Assembly: GCA_030745885.1 (NCBI GenBank)
Contig: JASLNR010000046.1
Location: 1 to 24,659, forward strand
Reading direction: 5' to 3'
Length of the DNA stretch: 24,659 nucleotides
DNA from: Candidatus Thalassarchaeaceae archaeon
GTDB taxonomy: Archaea > Thermoplasmatota > Poseidoniia > Poseidoniales > Thalassarchaeaceae
Shown here piece by piece: positions 8,001 to 15,361 of this stretch; the first letter of the stretch is position 1, and each line of letters begins with the position of its first letter. The position numbers were made by a program, and so were the translations under genes. The notes beneath the pieces were generated by a model. That model worked only from the letters and a program-made list of their open reading frames with translations. It was not told the origin of the DNA and ran no database searches.

Positions 8001-11000
8001 GGGTCTAGCCGGGTGGTTCATAGACAACGCCGGCGTGATGATTGCGAACTACGGCGAGCCTGGTCACTGGCTGAGTCCCCCAATATCAATCGACCGTTCC
8101 TCGAAATTCAACCTCGGATTCATCGATATCGACGCTGAGATTGTTGGCGAATCTTGGGTTCGCGGAACTATCGTTGAGTCGGTCACGGGAAATACCGTTC
8201 CGGGATTCTCAAACCTCTCGTTCCCGATTAGCCTAGCCGGAATTGATGCTCAGACCTATCCCGAGATCAGGCTGAAGATTCACATGATGACTGATGACCC
8301 AGAGGTTTCGCCCCTCCTCAAGCACGTCTACGTCGGCGGCGATAGGGTTCTGAGTGCTGGCTCTGGCTACAACGGCTGGGATTACAGTTCTGGAATCGAG
8401 ATTATCGACGGCCTCCTCAACGCCACTGCGATTACCGGCACCATCACGTCAGACTACACCCACTCCTCGCGCCCGATAAAGAGCGTTACCATCCGAGGGA
8501 ATCTCTCTAGCGGTGTGGTTGTGACCATCACTGATTACCAGGGCAACTCACTCGGCTCGTCCCCCTCGGGGGGCACCATAGAATTCACAACCCCGCAGAC
8601 CGGTTATGGAGCTTCGATCTCACTCCCCACCAATGGCTGGATCAACGTTCTCCGAATATCATCCAAATTCGCTGATCCCGCCGCTAATCCCTCGATAGAC
8701 GTCCTCGATGACGGGTCCTCGGAATGGAGCTTCCCTCTCAATGACGGCTATGGGCACTTTGGGTGGCAATCGATCTTCTCGACCCCTGACAATCAACATG
8801 CGAGAAGCGCAACCCTGGATCTTGATGGCTCCAACTCTGAGAACCTTGTCGCTATGATTCCGGATTCGGCCTCCGTTACTTCGGGCCTCATCACAATTTC
8901 CCCAGATGCCGATGGCTTCGAGGACCCCGTAGTCCTGTCAGTCGCTGGCTCATCCGTCACCGGAGGCAGCGGAACCTCGCCCTTCCTAAGCCAACTAAGC
9001 CAAGGCCAAATCTCAGGAATCGGCCTCATGAGTGCCTCGCACACCGACTCGGACACAGGTAGACAATGGCTAGAGGTCCCGATCGAGGTTAGCTCGAGCT
9101 CTGCGCAGACAGTATCCCTAACCAGCATGGGGATCGGATACCTAATCTTCGAGAACGTGTCCGAACTGGGCCCCCAAATCGCCTCTTACCATGAAACCCA
9201 TACCAGCGACGACCCTCCCCCAGCGGATCTGGCAATTCCTGTCAGCGTCACCTGTGACTACGGGTCCATCACCATTGACGGCTCGGTGGTCTACGATTAC
9301 ATGTTTGTGAATCGAGACTTCTCCGTCCCTAATACTCTCTACCCTGACGGCGAGATGGTTGAGATAGTGACCAGCCATCACCACCTATACGACAATTCCA
9401 ACATAGCGGACATCTCCCTGACCGGCACGGCATCGGACGGGAATTCCTTGGCCTTCCATGTTCAGAATACTGCCGATGGACTGTGGGGTGCGGGGGGTTC
9501 GGGAGTTCTCTTCTCGCAATCATCGGGTAGCGAATTGGCTCCTTTGGACACGGGAATGAGCTTCGTCGAGGAATCGATACACAGTGACGGCTACACCGAC
9601 ATCGTGGTTCATTGGTTCTTCGAAGTGGGATGGAATTGGGATGATGTTGACAACATCTTCTGGCAGGCTAGGGCTAACGATGATACGGGGGAGACCCTAT
9701 GGCCTGCGTCCGCCCAAAGCGGTGGATCCGGTTCAAACGCCATCGAGAACGATCTGCAGATTGACTCCTTCACCGTCAGGGACCAGCAGGGCAGACTCAT
9801 CTCAAACATTTACGACACCGTGTTCTACCCATTCCCGGTTCTCGAAGGCAGCGAGTTGAACGTCAGCGGAACCGTCAGGTTCCAGGACTCGGCCGACACC
9901 CGCCCGGTCGGATCCGCCTACTCAGTAGCCCTCAACCTCTCTAACAGCATCTACATATTGCAAACCGGCGAAGGCGGTACATTCTCAGGGGTTGTGACAT
10001 CTCCTTCCGGCGTCAGCGACATGCTCCTCTCACCGATCATGATTTCAGTGGGCCCGCAGGGAGCTTCAGGAGCACAGGACGTCACGGGATTGCCCCCGAT
10101 AATCGAGATTACCGTCGATACCAATCCCCCTGTCGCCGGCCCGCTGGAGGTCAGTACGCCCATCGGGCTTCAGAATGTGGATGGGATGGTCGTTGAACCC
10201 ACAACACCATTCTCTCCCTACCTAACAATCTCGGAAGACGAGGCCAGGGGCGAGTCTCTGACTCTGAGGTACTGGAGAACGGGTGTCGACGATACCGACG
10301 GCGATGATATCGCCGATGAGGAAGAGTACCAGTCCCAAGACAAGATCCTTAGCGCCGGCCTGACCGGCCAGCAGCAGGTCCAGTTCTCCGGCATCGATGT
10401 CTCAGCCCTCAACAACGAGCCCATTTACCTCTATGTCGAAGGTACGGACTGGGCTGGCCTCAGCTATCAGGAAGGCGGCACTGGCGGGGGCCCCGGTGCC
10501 CAGAACGCATGGGCTGCGGTCGTGGTGGCCGTCGACGAGCCTACAGAGTTCGCAGGAATCGGAATCGGAACGGGCCAAGGCGCGAACTCGGCCTTTGACC
10601 TTGACAGATTGACCCAGGACAGCATAGACTACTACCTCGTACCCGGGAAAACTCACACCTTCACCGTCAGGATAGACGAGCCAAACGGCTTCCACACTAT
10701 TGACAATATCACTGTGATGCTATGCGGATACGGGGAGAATCTCGGGATGTTCTCCTACGCTCCCTACTCCGCGACACTGTGGAGTCCCGATGACAGCATG
10801 CTAACTCCCATTAGTGCGCAGACCGAGCTGGTCGCTGATTCCGTGACCGAGTTGCAACTTGGCTTCAGATTGTCGTGGGATTTCCCCTTTACCGTCGATG
10901 ACTACGACTGCAAGCCCAGAGTTACCGTGGAGGACAACCTCGTGTCCATAGAATCCGATGTTCTGAGCTCGCTCGCTTGGCGCCTCGACAACCAGCTCAG

Positions 11001-12267
11001 TGCAGTCCCCGAGAGTGCCAAGGACCTCACGCCCCCGATAGTTGATACCATGGGAACCTCCCTCTATTTGGGGCAGGGTGATGAGTTCTCATTTACGGGA
11101 ACCGTCTACCATGCGGGTTCGGGACAGAGGCTGGAGGAGGTGCCTTCCGATCTCACAGTTCAGTTCTCATTGGTCTACGGGACCGAGAATAGGGTGGAAT
11201 ACGCTGAGATCCAATCCAATTCTACCTTCACCATATCGATGGTGCTTCCTGAAAGGCCCCCGCTGGACCCCACGATGACCCTCACATCCTCATTGCTGAA
11301 CACGCCCGGAGAATCCACCTCGATAGATAACTCAGATGCATCTGTTACTGTGGATACGGCCTCTCCAACCGCGCTGTTCAACGTTGCCGAGTACCCCGAT
11401 TCCTCCCTCACCATTATTGAGACACATGAGATTGACAACATTCCGGTCACGGTGACGATCATTGAGGAAATTGGGATGATCGCTGGCCCATTGCAGGTCT
11501 CATGGGAGTTCCAAAGAGAGGGGCAGTTGATTGCAGGAACGGAGAGTACGGCGGACCTTTCATGGATTTCGAGCAGTGATGGAAAGCACGTATACCAGGG
11601 CCAATTGGACTTCTCACCCAATGTGGATATGCAATTCGAGAATGGCGACAGAATCTCCTTCTGGATTACCTCCACGGACAAGGCAGGAAATCCTGTCATC
11701 GGTCTCGGGGGCCCCGACTCTCCCAGGATGCCTACGCTCCGAGTCGTAGAGTTCCTCGGCCAATACACCAGAGAGGTGGTAACTCCAACCAAGACCCCGT
11801 TCGTCGGCGAGGTCGTGACCATCGTGACCTATTGGGAGAACCCGGGAAAGCTGGATGGCACCATTGAAGTGGGCCTGTATGAGCAGAAGACGGACGGTAG
11901 CTGGCAATCTACAAGAACCCCTTCCGTCGAAATCTACCTCCCACCCGAGAGCTCGAGCATAAAGGCGCAGTTCGAGTACGAGACTTGGCAGGAGGGGCAG
12001 CCCCTTCTCGTTCTCGTGGTGAATGGTGACTTCGAAAATATCAACTACATGAATGTCGAAATTACGGGAATAAGCGTCGAGAGCTCAACCACATTGAACC
12101 AAGGGGGGGGCACCGGAACGGTTTGGATAATCGGGGGTCTGCTGCTCATCATCTCCCTGATGGCGCGAGCTTTCTACAACATTCAGAATCGTGGGGAGGA
12201 CTACTACTATGATGATGAGGATTGGGACTACGGCGATCAGGATGACGACGAAAGCGAACAGACCTAA
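5020..12267 (+). CDS. Giant exported surface protein with C-terminal membrane anchor
   Basis: 2415 residues. A signal peptide lies at about residues 10-28 and a membrane helix at about 2368-2388, followed by a short tail very rich in Asp, Glu and Tyr. Nearly all of the protein should therefore be outside the cell. Two cassettes with the pattern Cys...G-D-x-N/D...LD-x-x-E...Cys (about 149-181 and 367-398), resembling EF-hand-like modules of bacterial secreted proteins, flank about 150 residues with four copies of a G-G/S-x-Y motif (GDGYAP, GGSNYD, GSGYTP, GGSNYT). Further on are jelly-roll-like segments ending in GWFLDDIRF (about 585) and GWFIDNAGVMI (about 1000), as in MAM-like domains, a calcium-loop motif DTDGDDIADEEE near 1758, then beta-rich, Ig-like sequence. 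No peptidase or glycosidase site was recognised. It may be an adhesin, a surface-layer-like protein or a polymer-binding scaffold; the function is unknown. Confidence 0.9.
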   Translation: MRVMPTNRSRLAGALTLLMILAPLTSAGVSQWAGPAVVSSDGDATVVTGFRLPGNSTVMDGWLHVTNAPLSTSTDSGIVWDEIDFDSGYMLGSELNHDGYLVLQDDGSRSNISDFDVGEIQVSLNSAYKFSPGWRRVFVEIEGANLSGCNGGGGTYVSHGFDDDFDQSLDEEEIVETLNFCDTFANGDIVTALTINSSGDGYAPGNLSGQSAEGDSGFGFSGSYIISSGIESITVDDGGSNYDVSDTVLIQCQAPCGSGAAASIASVDSNGTILSVTMDDPGSGYTPDDTIAIGIQSSGSGASLSEQLGSTGPVHSTEIADGGSNYTSAPTILISDSNGSGGLITATLGAYYEYQVDITSVSAGDNCPVAGYKVTYGLDMNGNRNLDSSEIEDSSYICHQSKTWQATTFTDLNGTIYGDEQTLSHGVVPSSSYQGVVSAGTLPGSPVPAGTESYLLIPSVSVPNADYINGYHLKFHHWYHLDSNASGGGDGAWVEYRIESQGEWGNWTYIEPEGGYPSTMSTEAPTPNGATSSPVPVFASPTYSGWVESNISLSSIGGIENADELQFRFHIWTHPNASNERPGWFLDDIRFNNDGVYVGMWHHGCFTMTSPSCLYSADAYGSLERTIDLSGTNSTSKIEVDMEWDLEGSSSDNACVEISLGSGWADISSSTSDTTSDCSARSGPIPGNGYTAANGQSYNDQSYDFRTVSLDIPDGFLNQSSVDFRIVVDTSTYTNYGGSLPADTREGLSVSEIRVVDYDGNILFLDGIENSTTMSHSGLPDAQGNPSPDDWGFYSILRGQQSISRTFEDATANSPTVSDADGWSRSTSMNSGSCTNDKCKFTLNKVSQNSGPPSASTFPYVYGIGFSGNYATYIDEANLVSPWYDIPTNGTAYFTFDHWSCSEVSWDGGAVFIKVNSGSWQHFDPGNWYTSNIYTGAGHNLAGMSAFGTNHCTGTASSGSWTSSSGMTKMVASLANYRNDSVKFKFAFGSDAIWGLAGWFIDNAGVMIANYGEPGHWLSPPISIDRSSKFNLGFIDIDAEIVGESWVRGTIVESVTGNTVPGFSNLSFPISLAGIDAQTYPEIRLKIHMMTDDPEVSPLLKHVYVGGDRVLSAGSGYNGWDYSSGIEIIDGLLNATAITGTITSDYTHSSRPIKSVTIRGNLSSGVVVTITDYQGNSLGSSPSGGTIEFTTPQTGYGASISLPTNGWINVLRISSKFADPAANPSIDVLDDGSSEWSFPLNDGYGHFGWQSIFSTPDNQHARSATLDLDGSNSENLVAMIPDSASVTSGLITISPDADGFEDPVVLSVAGSSVTGGSGTSPFLSQLSQGQISGIGLMSASHTDSDTGRQWLEVPIEVSSSSAQTVSLTSMGIGYLIFENVSELGPQIASYHETHTSDDPPPADLAIPVSVTCDYGSITIDGSVVYDYMFVNRDFSVPNTLYPDGEMVEIVTSHHHLYDNSNIADISLTGTASDGNSLAFHVQNTADGLWGAGGSGVLFSQSSGSELAPLDTGMSFVEESIHSDGYTDIVVHWFFEVGWNWDDVDNIFWQARANDDTGETLWPASAQSGGSGSNAIENDLQIDSFTVRDQQGRLISNIYDTVFYPFPVLEGSELNVSGTVRFQDSADTRPVGSAYSVALNLSNSIYILQTGEGGTFSGVVTSPSGVSDMLLSPIMISVGPQGASGAQDVTGLPPIIEITVDTNPPVAGPLEVSTPIGLQNVDGMVVEPTTPFSPYLTISEDEARGESLTLRYWRTGVDDTDGDDIADEEEYQSQDKILSAGLTGQQQVQFSGIDVSALNNEPIYLYVEGTDWAGLSYQEGGTGGGPGAQNAWAAVVVAVDEPTEFAGIGIGTGQGANSAFDLDRLTQDSIDYYLVPGKTHTFTVRIDEPNGFHTIDNITVMLCGYGENLGMFSYAPYSATLWSPDDSMLTPISAQTELVADSVTELQLGFRLSWDFPFTVDDYDCKPRVTVEDNLVSIESDVLSSLAWRLDNQLSAVPESAKDLTPPIVDTMGTSLYLGQGDEFSFTGTVYHAGSGQRLEEVPSDLTVQFSLVYGTENRVEYAEIQSNSTFTISMVLPERPPLDPTMTLTSSLLNTPGESTSIDNSDASVTVDTASPTALFNVAEYPDSSLTIIETHEIDNIPVTVTIIEEIGMIAGPLQVSWEFQREGQLIAGTESTADLSWISSSDGKHVYQGQLDFSPNVDMQFENGDRISFWITSTDKAGNPVIGLGGPDSPRMPTLRVVEFLGQYTREVVTPTKTPFVGEVVTIVTYWENPGKLDGTIEVGLYEQKTDGSWQSTRTPSVEIYLPPESSSIKAQFEYETWQEGQPLLVLVVNGDFENINYMNVEITGISVESSTTLNQGGGTGTVWIIGGLLLIISLMARAFYNIQNRGEDYYYDDEDWDYGDQDDDESEQT

Positions 12268-12297
12268 ATCTCGGCCCGTTCTCGAACCGGAATAAGC

Positions 12298-12318
12298 CGC
12301 TCCTAGAACTGGGGAGCG
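12298..12318 (+). terminator. Possible terminator hairpin after the giant gene
   Basis: CGCTCC and GGAGCG form a six-pair stem with a nine-base loop, 31 bases after the stop codon, followed by the T-rich CCTCTCTTGTTT. It could help end the 7.2 kb transcript. The T tract is interrupted and the following TTTATA is also read here as the next promoter, so support is weak. Confidence 0.3.
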
Positions 12319-12327
12319 CCTCTCTTG

Positions 12328-12333
12328 TTTATA
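12328..12333 (+). promoter_or_regulatory. TATA-like box upstream of the small coiled-coil gene
   Basis: TTTATA in GC-rich DNA. Its centre is 25 bases before the first base of the perfect inverted repeat at 12356-12375, which puts the predicted transcription start at the 5' edge of that repeat. Confidence 0.5.
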
Positions 12334-12355
12334 GGCCATTGACATCGCCTCATTG

Positions 12356-12375
12356 CCGAGGAAGCGATTCCTCGG
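12356..12375 (+). repeat. Perfect inverted repeat: 8-bp stem with GCGA loop
   Basis: CCGAGGAA and TTCCTCGG are exact reverse complements around GCGA. In RNA this would be an eight-pair hairpin capped by a GNRA-type tetraloop, 13 bases before ATG 12389. As DNA it could be an operator at the transcription start. The same layout recurs before the gene at 19590. Confidence 0.7.
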
Positions 12376-12388
12376 GATGGGGTGCGCA

Positions 12389-12550
12389 ATGTCTGAGATT
12401 GCAAAGGTAGAGGAACTGAGAGAGGAGTTGGAGGAGTTGAGGGTGCTGGTGAACACCCTTCTTACAATAATAATGGAAGAGGCTGATGGCATTCATTCCG
12501 GTGCGGCGCCGACGGTTCCCGGACATCCAAAGCGCGGCTACTCGATGTAA
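12389..12550 (+). CDS. Small coiled-coil protein, 53 residues
   Basis: After ATG 12389 the protein has an acidic, leucine-rich helix at residues 5-31 (EELREELEELRVLVNTLLT core), with Leu or Val at heptad-like positions that would make an amphipathic coiled coil. A short Gly/Pro-containing tail ends in RGYSM. There is no membrane segment or cysteine in the chosen protein. The frame continues upstream to a TTG at 12353 and an ATG at 12377, but those starts would translate the inverted repeat or leave a one-base spacer. ATG 12389 gives the residue pattern expected of a small oligomerising protein. The stop codon directly abuts the stop of the convergent DNA glycosylase gene. Evidence that it is a real gene: a TATA-like box at a suitable distance, the helix pattern and the exact fit between neighbours. 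I do not recognise a family and do not assign a function. Confidence 0.6.
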   Translation: MSEIAKVEELREELEELRVLVNTLLTIIMEEADGIHSGAAPTVPGHPKRGYSM

Positions 12551-13198
12551 TCAGAACCGAACAGGATTAGGGCTACTGCTCCTCCAGAGGTACCATGTCG
12601 CAACGGTCCTATAAGGCCTCCACGGCTCTCCAATTGCCATTAACTCCGACTCGGCCAGCGCGTTGCCCTGGTTGTAATGCCGCTCTATTGATCTGATAAT
12701 TGCTATGTCAGCGACGGGAAATACATCCGGCCTGAGCAGGGAGAAGATCAGGATCATCTTGGCAGTCCAAACCCCCACTCCCCTCAGCGACACCAGCCTA
12801 CTGGTCACCTCCTTGTCACTGAGCTCATCCCATTCGATATCGCCGAAGCCAGCCAGCCATGAATCTGCGATTCCAGAAACGTACTCGGACTTCCTCCCCG
12901 AGAGCCCGCAAGCAAGCAGGTCCTCGTGCTCCACTCCTAGGATGCTTTCCGGCCTCACGGGCCCGAGGAGATCTTCGACTCTTCCCCAAACCGAGTCCGC
13001 GGCCTTCGATGAGATTTGCTGCCCGACAACGGACCTCATGAGGGTGAGGAAGACATCTCCCCTCGATGACAGGGAGGGGTACTCGTGGTCATCGATCAGC
13101 CGAGACATTATCCCATCTACATTGGAGAGGAACTCCTTCGCTTCCCCCCAGTATTCGGGTTGTTGCAACCCCGATTCCACAAACCCCGGTATCCCCAT
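12551..13198 (-). CDS. DNA-3-methyladenine glycosylase, AlkA-like (HhH-GPD)
   Basis: A 215-residue base-excision repair enzyme expected to remove alkylated bases from DNA by cleaving the N-glycosidic bond. The family is shown by the segment SVVGQQISSKAA (about 56-67), a helix-hairpin-helix with LRGVGVWTAKM (about 138-148) that grips the DNA backbone, and the catalytic Asp164 in VFPVADIAI, placed 17 residues after the hairpin as in AlkA. There are no iron-sulfur cysteines at the C-terminus, which argues against the Nth/MutY branch. It is the short form without the N-terminal TBP-like domain of E. coli AlkA. The start ATG at 13198 is the first possible one with a sensible N-terminus. It is divergent from the HxH protein gene, with 46 bp between the starts, and convergent with the small coiled-coil gene without spacer. 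The exact damaged base preferred is not readable. Confidence 0.88.
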   Translation of the reverse strand: MGIPGFVESGLQQPEYWGEAKEFLSNVDGIMSRLIDDHEYPSLSSRGDVFLTLMRSVVGQQISSKAADSVWGRVEDLLGPVRPESILGVEHEDLLACGLSGRKSEYVSGIADSWLAGFGDIEWDELSDKEVTSRLVSLRGVGVWTAKMILIFSLLRPDVFPVADIAIIRSIERHYNQGNALAESELMAIGEPWRPYRTVATWYLWRSSSPNPVRF

Positions 13199-13244
13199 AG
13201 TTCAAGACTTCTGGCTTTCCCCCATAGTCGTGGATCTGAAGAGC

Positions 13245-13799
13245 ATGAGCATTGAGCAGTGGCTGTTTGCCGGCGCTGCAGCGACCACCGTCGTCTTCTT
13301 CCTCGTCGCCGTATTTTCTCCCAGCAGCTTCGACCCTGACCCAGATTGGGGTGTCTCAGATGGCTGCATTGGGGGATTGGAACACCAGGACGCTGGAATC
13401 TCGTTCCACTATCATTCCTCTCTCAAGGTAACCGTTGACGGCCAGCAATTACAAATTCAAGGAAACACGGGAATTGACCAGACAGGTTGCCGAGAGGGCA
13501 TGAGGTGGATCCACGTGCATAATTCAGCGGATTCCGGATTTACCACCCTGCACATTGAGACTCCCGAGAGGCTCAACGTTCCACTGGGTTCGTTCTTCGA
13601 GATTTGGGGGCGGGAAGGTGGTCCCGGATTGACAGACGACCGGAACTTCGACATCGACGGCAACGACGTCTCCGATTGGGACGAGTATGAGATCGCCATG
13701 CTCGTCAACGGCGATGAGAACACGAATTTCGAGTCATTCGTAATGGAGGATCTGGATCAGATCGAGCTCACCTTCACCTCAAAATCGTCTAACCCTTGA
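13245..13799 (+). CDS. Anchored protein with HxH motifs, function unknown
   Basis: 184 residues. A hydrophobic helix at about residues 6-25 should be an uncleaved N-terminal anchor or signal, leaving about 155 residues outside. The exported part has HYH (55-57), a glycine-containing beta segment, then W-I-H-V-H (88-92), His103 in LHIETPE and LGSFFEIWG (114-122). I recall a similar module (H-x-H, then C...W-x-H-x-H...HIE-P...LG-FF-IWG) in uncharacterised exported proteins of bacteria and ammonia-oxidising archaea; this is from memory and unchecked. The conserved histidines suggest metal binding, which is inference. A DIDGNDVSDWDE calcium-like loop follows. The start is ATG 13245; GTG 13230 in frame is possible. 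The open frame extends upstream to 12705, but only as antisense to the glycosylase gene. The last 11 bp overlap the rtcB stop. Confidence 0.75.
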   Translation: MSIEQWLFAGAAATTVVFFLVAVFSPSSFDPDPDWGVSDGCIGGLEHQDAGISFHYHSSLKVTVDGQQLQIQGNTGIDQTGCREGMRWIHVHNSADSGFTTLHIETPERLNVPLGSFFEIWGREGGPGLTDDRNFDIDGNDVSDWDEYEIAMLVNGDENTNFESFVMEDLDQIELTFTSKSSNP

Positions 13800-15258
13800 T
13801 CACCGCGAATGGCCTGAGTCTGGCTACGGGACGTGCCAACCCTGCATCGCTGGTCAGGCCGATGACCTCATCCACGTCCTTGTATGCCTCGGGGGCCTCC
13901 TCGGAGAGCATCCTAGGAGTCTTGGCACGGACGTGGACCCCCTCGCCCTCTAGCCTATCGACGAGCGACTGCGCGTCTACGGCCTTGCGAGCCGCGGTTC
14001 GCGACATTCGCCTACCTGCCCCGTGACATGAGGAGGAGAATGCGTCGTTACCTCCCTCCTTGGGACCCGCGAGGACCCACGAGGCAGTCCCCATGTCTCC
14101 CGGAACTAGGACGGGCTGACCGACTCCGGAGAAACGGGATGCCAGCTCGGGATGGTCCCCGCCAAGAGCCCTTGTCGCTCCCTTCCTGTGCACGCAGCAC
14201 TTGCAGGTAGAGCCATGGACGATGTGTTCCTCGACTTTGGCTATGTTGTGACAGACGTCGTAAATTACCTCCAGGTCCCCATCTGCGCCAGCGACATCTC
14301 TCAGGGTCTCGCGCAATCTCTGGGTGAGCGCCGAGCGATTCGCGAAGGCGAAGTTCCCTGCTGCTCGCATCGCATCCAGATACGACTCCCCCTCCCTGCT
14401 GTGTATGGGTGCCGATGCTAGTTGCCTGTCAGCAGTTCGGAAGCCCCACTCATCGCAGAACCAGCCATCATCCGAGCGCTCGTACCTCGACTCTATGGCC
14501 GAAACGTGCTCCGAGCAGACTTGGTGGCCGAGACCCCTCGATCCAGTGTGTATCATCGCCGTGACCTGACCCTCCCTCAGACCGAAGGCCGAGGCCGCGT
14601 CCGCGTCCACCACTCTGTCAACTACCTGAAGCTCAAGGAAGTGATTCCCGGATCCCAGCGTCCCCAGCGAGGTTGAACCACGCTTCTCGGCACGCTCTCC
14701 AACCTCGTGATTATTGCTGTCGAGCCTGCCGTTAGACTCGATAGCCGAGAGGTCCCTAGCCTCCCCCCATCCCAGATCTACTGCGGCTTTGGCACCCTCA
14801 GAGAGAATCGCCTCCATGCTGGTGGGTTCAAGGCGAACTCCTCCCTTGCGTGTGGCACCAGCTGGAATGCTTCGTGATAGGGAAGATGCTAGGCTTTTGC
14901 CATCTATTTCTGACGCCTCGATGTCAACAGCACAAAGACGGACCCCACAGTTGATGTCGAAACCCACGCCACCCGGGGAGATCGCCCCACCCTGGTCTCC
15001 ATTTTCTATGCCCGTGGCCACGACCCCGCCAATGGGGAATCCGTATCCAAAGTGCCAGTCAGCCATTGCCCAGGCCTCGCCTACGATGCCGGGAATGGAA
15101 GCCGTATTGACGAGTTGACCGGGCGAACGGTCATCGGAGTGGCTTTCCAAATGCTGCTCGTCAGCTATCAAGATGGCATCGGTGAGCATCGAGCCGTGCC
15201 GCTTGATCCGCATGCGAGCAGGGCCTGCCGACTCGAGATGGTCCCTCCATCCAGCCAT
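13789..15258 (-). CDS. rtcB: RNA-splicing ligase RtcB
   Basis: A 489-residue GTP- and Mn-dependent RNA ligase. It joins 2',3'-cyclic-phosphate or 3'-phosphate ends to 5'-OH ends, as in tRNA exon joining and RNA repair. Metal and catalytic residues are all visible: Asp101 and Cys104 (FDINCGVR), His206 (GSGNHF), His237 (IHTGSRG), His337 (CHNIAK) and His412 in SSCHGAGRR, the histidine that carries GMP. Their spacing follows the Pyrococcus enzyme closely. No intein, which some archaeal rtcB genes carry. The start is ATG 15258; the region before Met16 aligns with the usual archaeal N-terminus, so the longer form is preferred. The activator archease is encoded at 22723-23199, not adjacent. It is divergent from alaS across 103 bp, and its stop overlaps the HxH gene by 11 bp. 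Confidence 0.97.
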   Translation of the reverse strand: MAGWRDHLESAGPARMRIKRHGSMLTDAILIADEQHLESHSDDRSPGQLVNTASIPGIVGEAWAMADWHFGYGFPIGGVVATGIENGDQGGAISPGGVGFDINCGVRLCAVDIEASEIDGKSLASSLSRSIPAGATRKGGVRLEPTSMEAILSEGAKAAVDLGWGEARDLSAIESNGRLDSNNHEVGERAEKRGSTSLGTLGSGNHFLELQVVDRVVDADAASAFGLREGQVTAMIHTGSRGLGHQVCSEHVSAIESRYERSDDGWFCDEWGFRTADRQLASAPIHSREGESYLDAMRAAGNFAFANRSALTQRLRETLRDVAGADGDLEVIYDVCHNIAKVEEHIVHGSTCKCCVHRKGATRALGGDHPELASRFSGVGQPVLVPGDMGTASWVLAGPKEGGNDAFSSSCHGAGRRMSRTAARKAVDAQSLVDRLEGEGVHVRAKTPRMLSEEAPEAYKDVDEVIGLTSDAGLARPVARLRPFAVIKG

Positions 15259-15262
15259 TTCG

Positions 15263-15270
15263 ACTATAGT
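15263..15270. promoter_or_regulatory. Palindromic TATA-like box between rtcB and alaS
   Basis: ACTATAGT is its own reverse complement and the most AT-rich site in the 103-bp divergent spacer. For alaS it predicts a leader of about 70 nt. For rtcB it sits only five bases before the ATG, too near unless transcription starts inside the frame. Direction and use are therefore unclear. Confidence 0.3.
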
Positions 15271-15325
15271 GGCCGACCTTCTCCTTTGAACGCACCGGGC
15301 CGCTTTCGCGCATCGACTTCAAGAC

Positions 15326-15335
15326 CGGTCGACCG
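15326..15335. repeat. 10-bp palindrome CGGTCGACCG upstream of alaS
   Basis: A perfect palindrome, overlapping a second one (GACCGGTC, 15323-15330), 26 bases before the alaS start. It could be an operator in the divergent rtcB/alaS spacer. Short GC-rich palindromes also occur by chance in DNA of this composition. Confidence 0.3.
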
Positions 15336-15361
15336 ATGGCGGGAGTGCAGAGGTCGTTTGC

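Noticed and set aside
11175..11822. 215-codon open frame on the minus strand inside the giant surface gene
   Set aside because: Ser/Thr/Val-rich shadow of an Asp/Ser/Gly-rich gene, with no motif and no promoter.
12353..12388. TTG 12353 or ATG 12377 as start of the small coiled-coil gene
   Set aside because: TTG would translate through the inverted repeat. ATG 12377 is one base after the hairpin. ATG 12389 matches the 10-13 base spacing seen at the second copy.
12705..13244. Upstream extension of the HxH protein frame (about 180 extra codons)
   Set aside because: It is antisense to the DNA glycosylase gene and lacks protein-like composition. The protein has a proper N-terminal anchor starting at ATG 13245.
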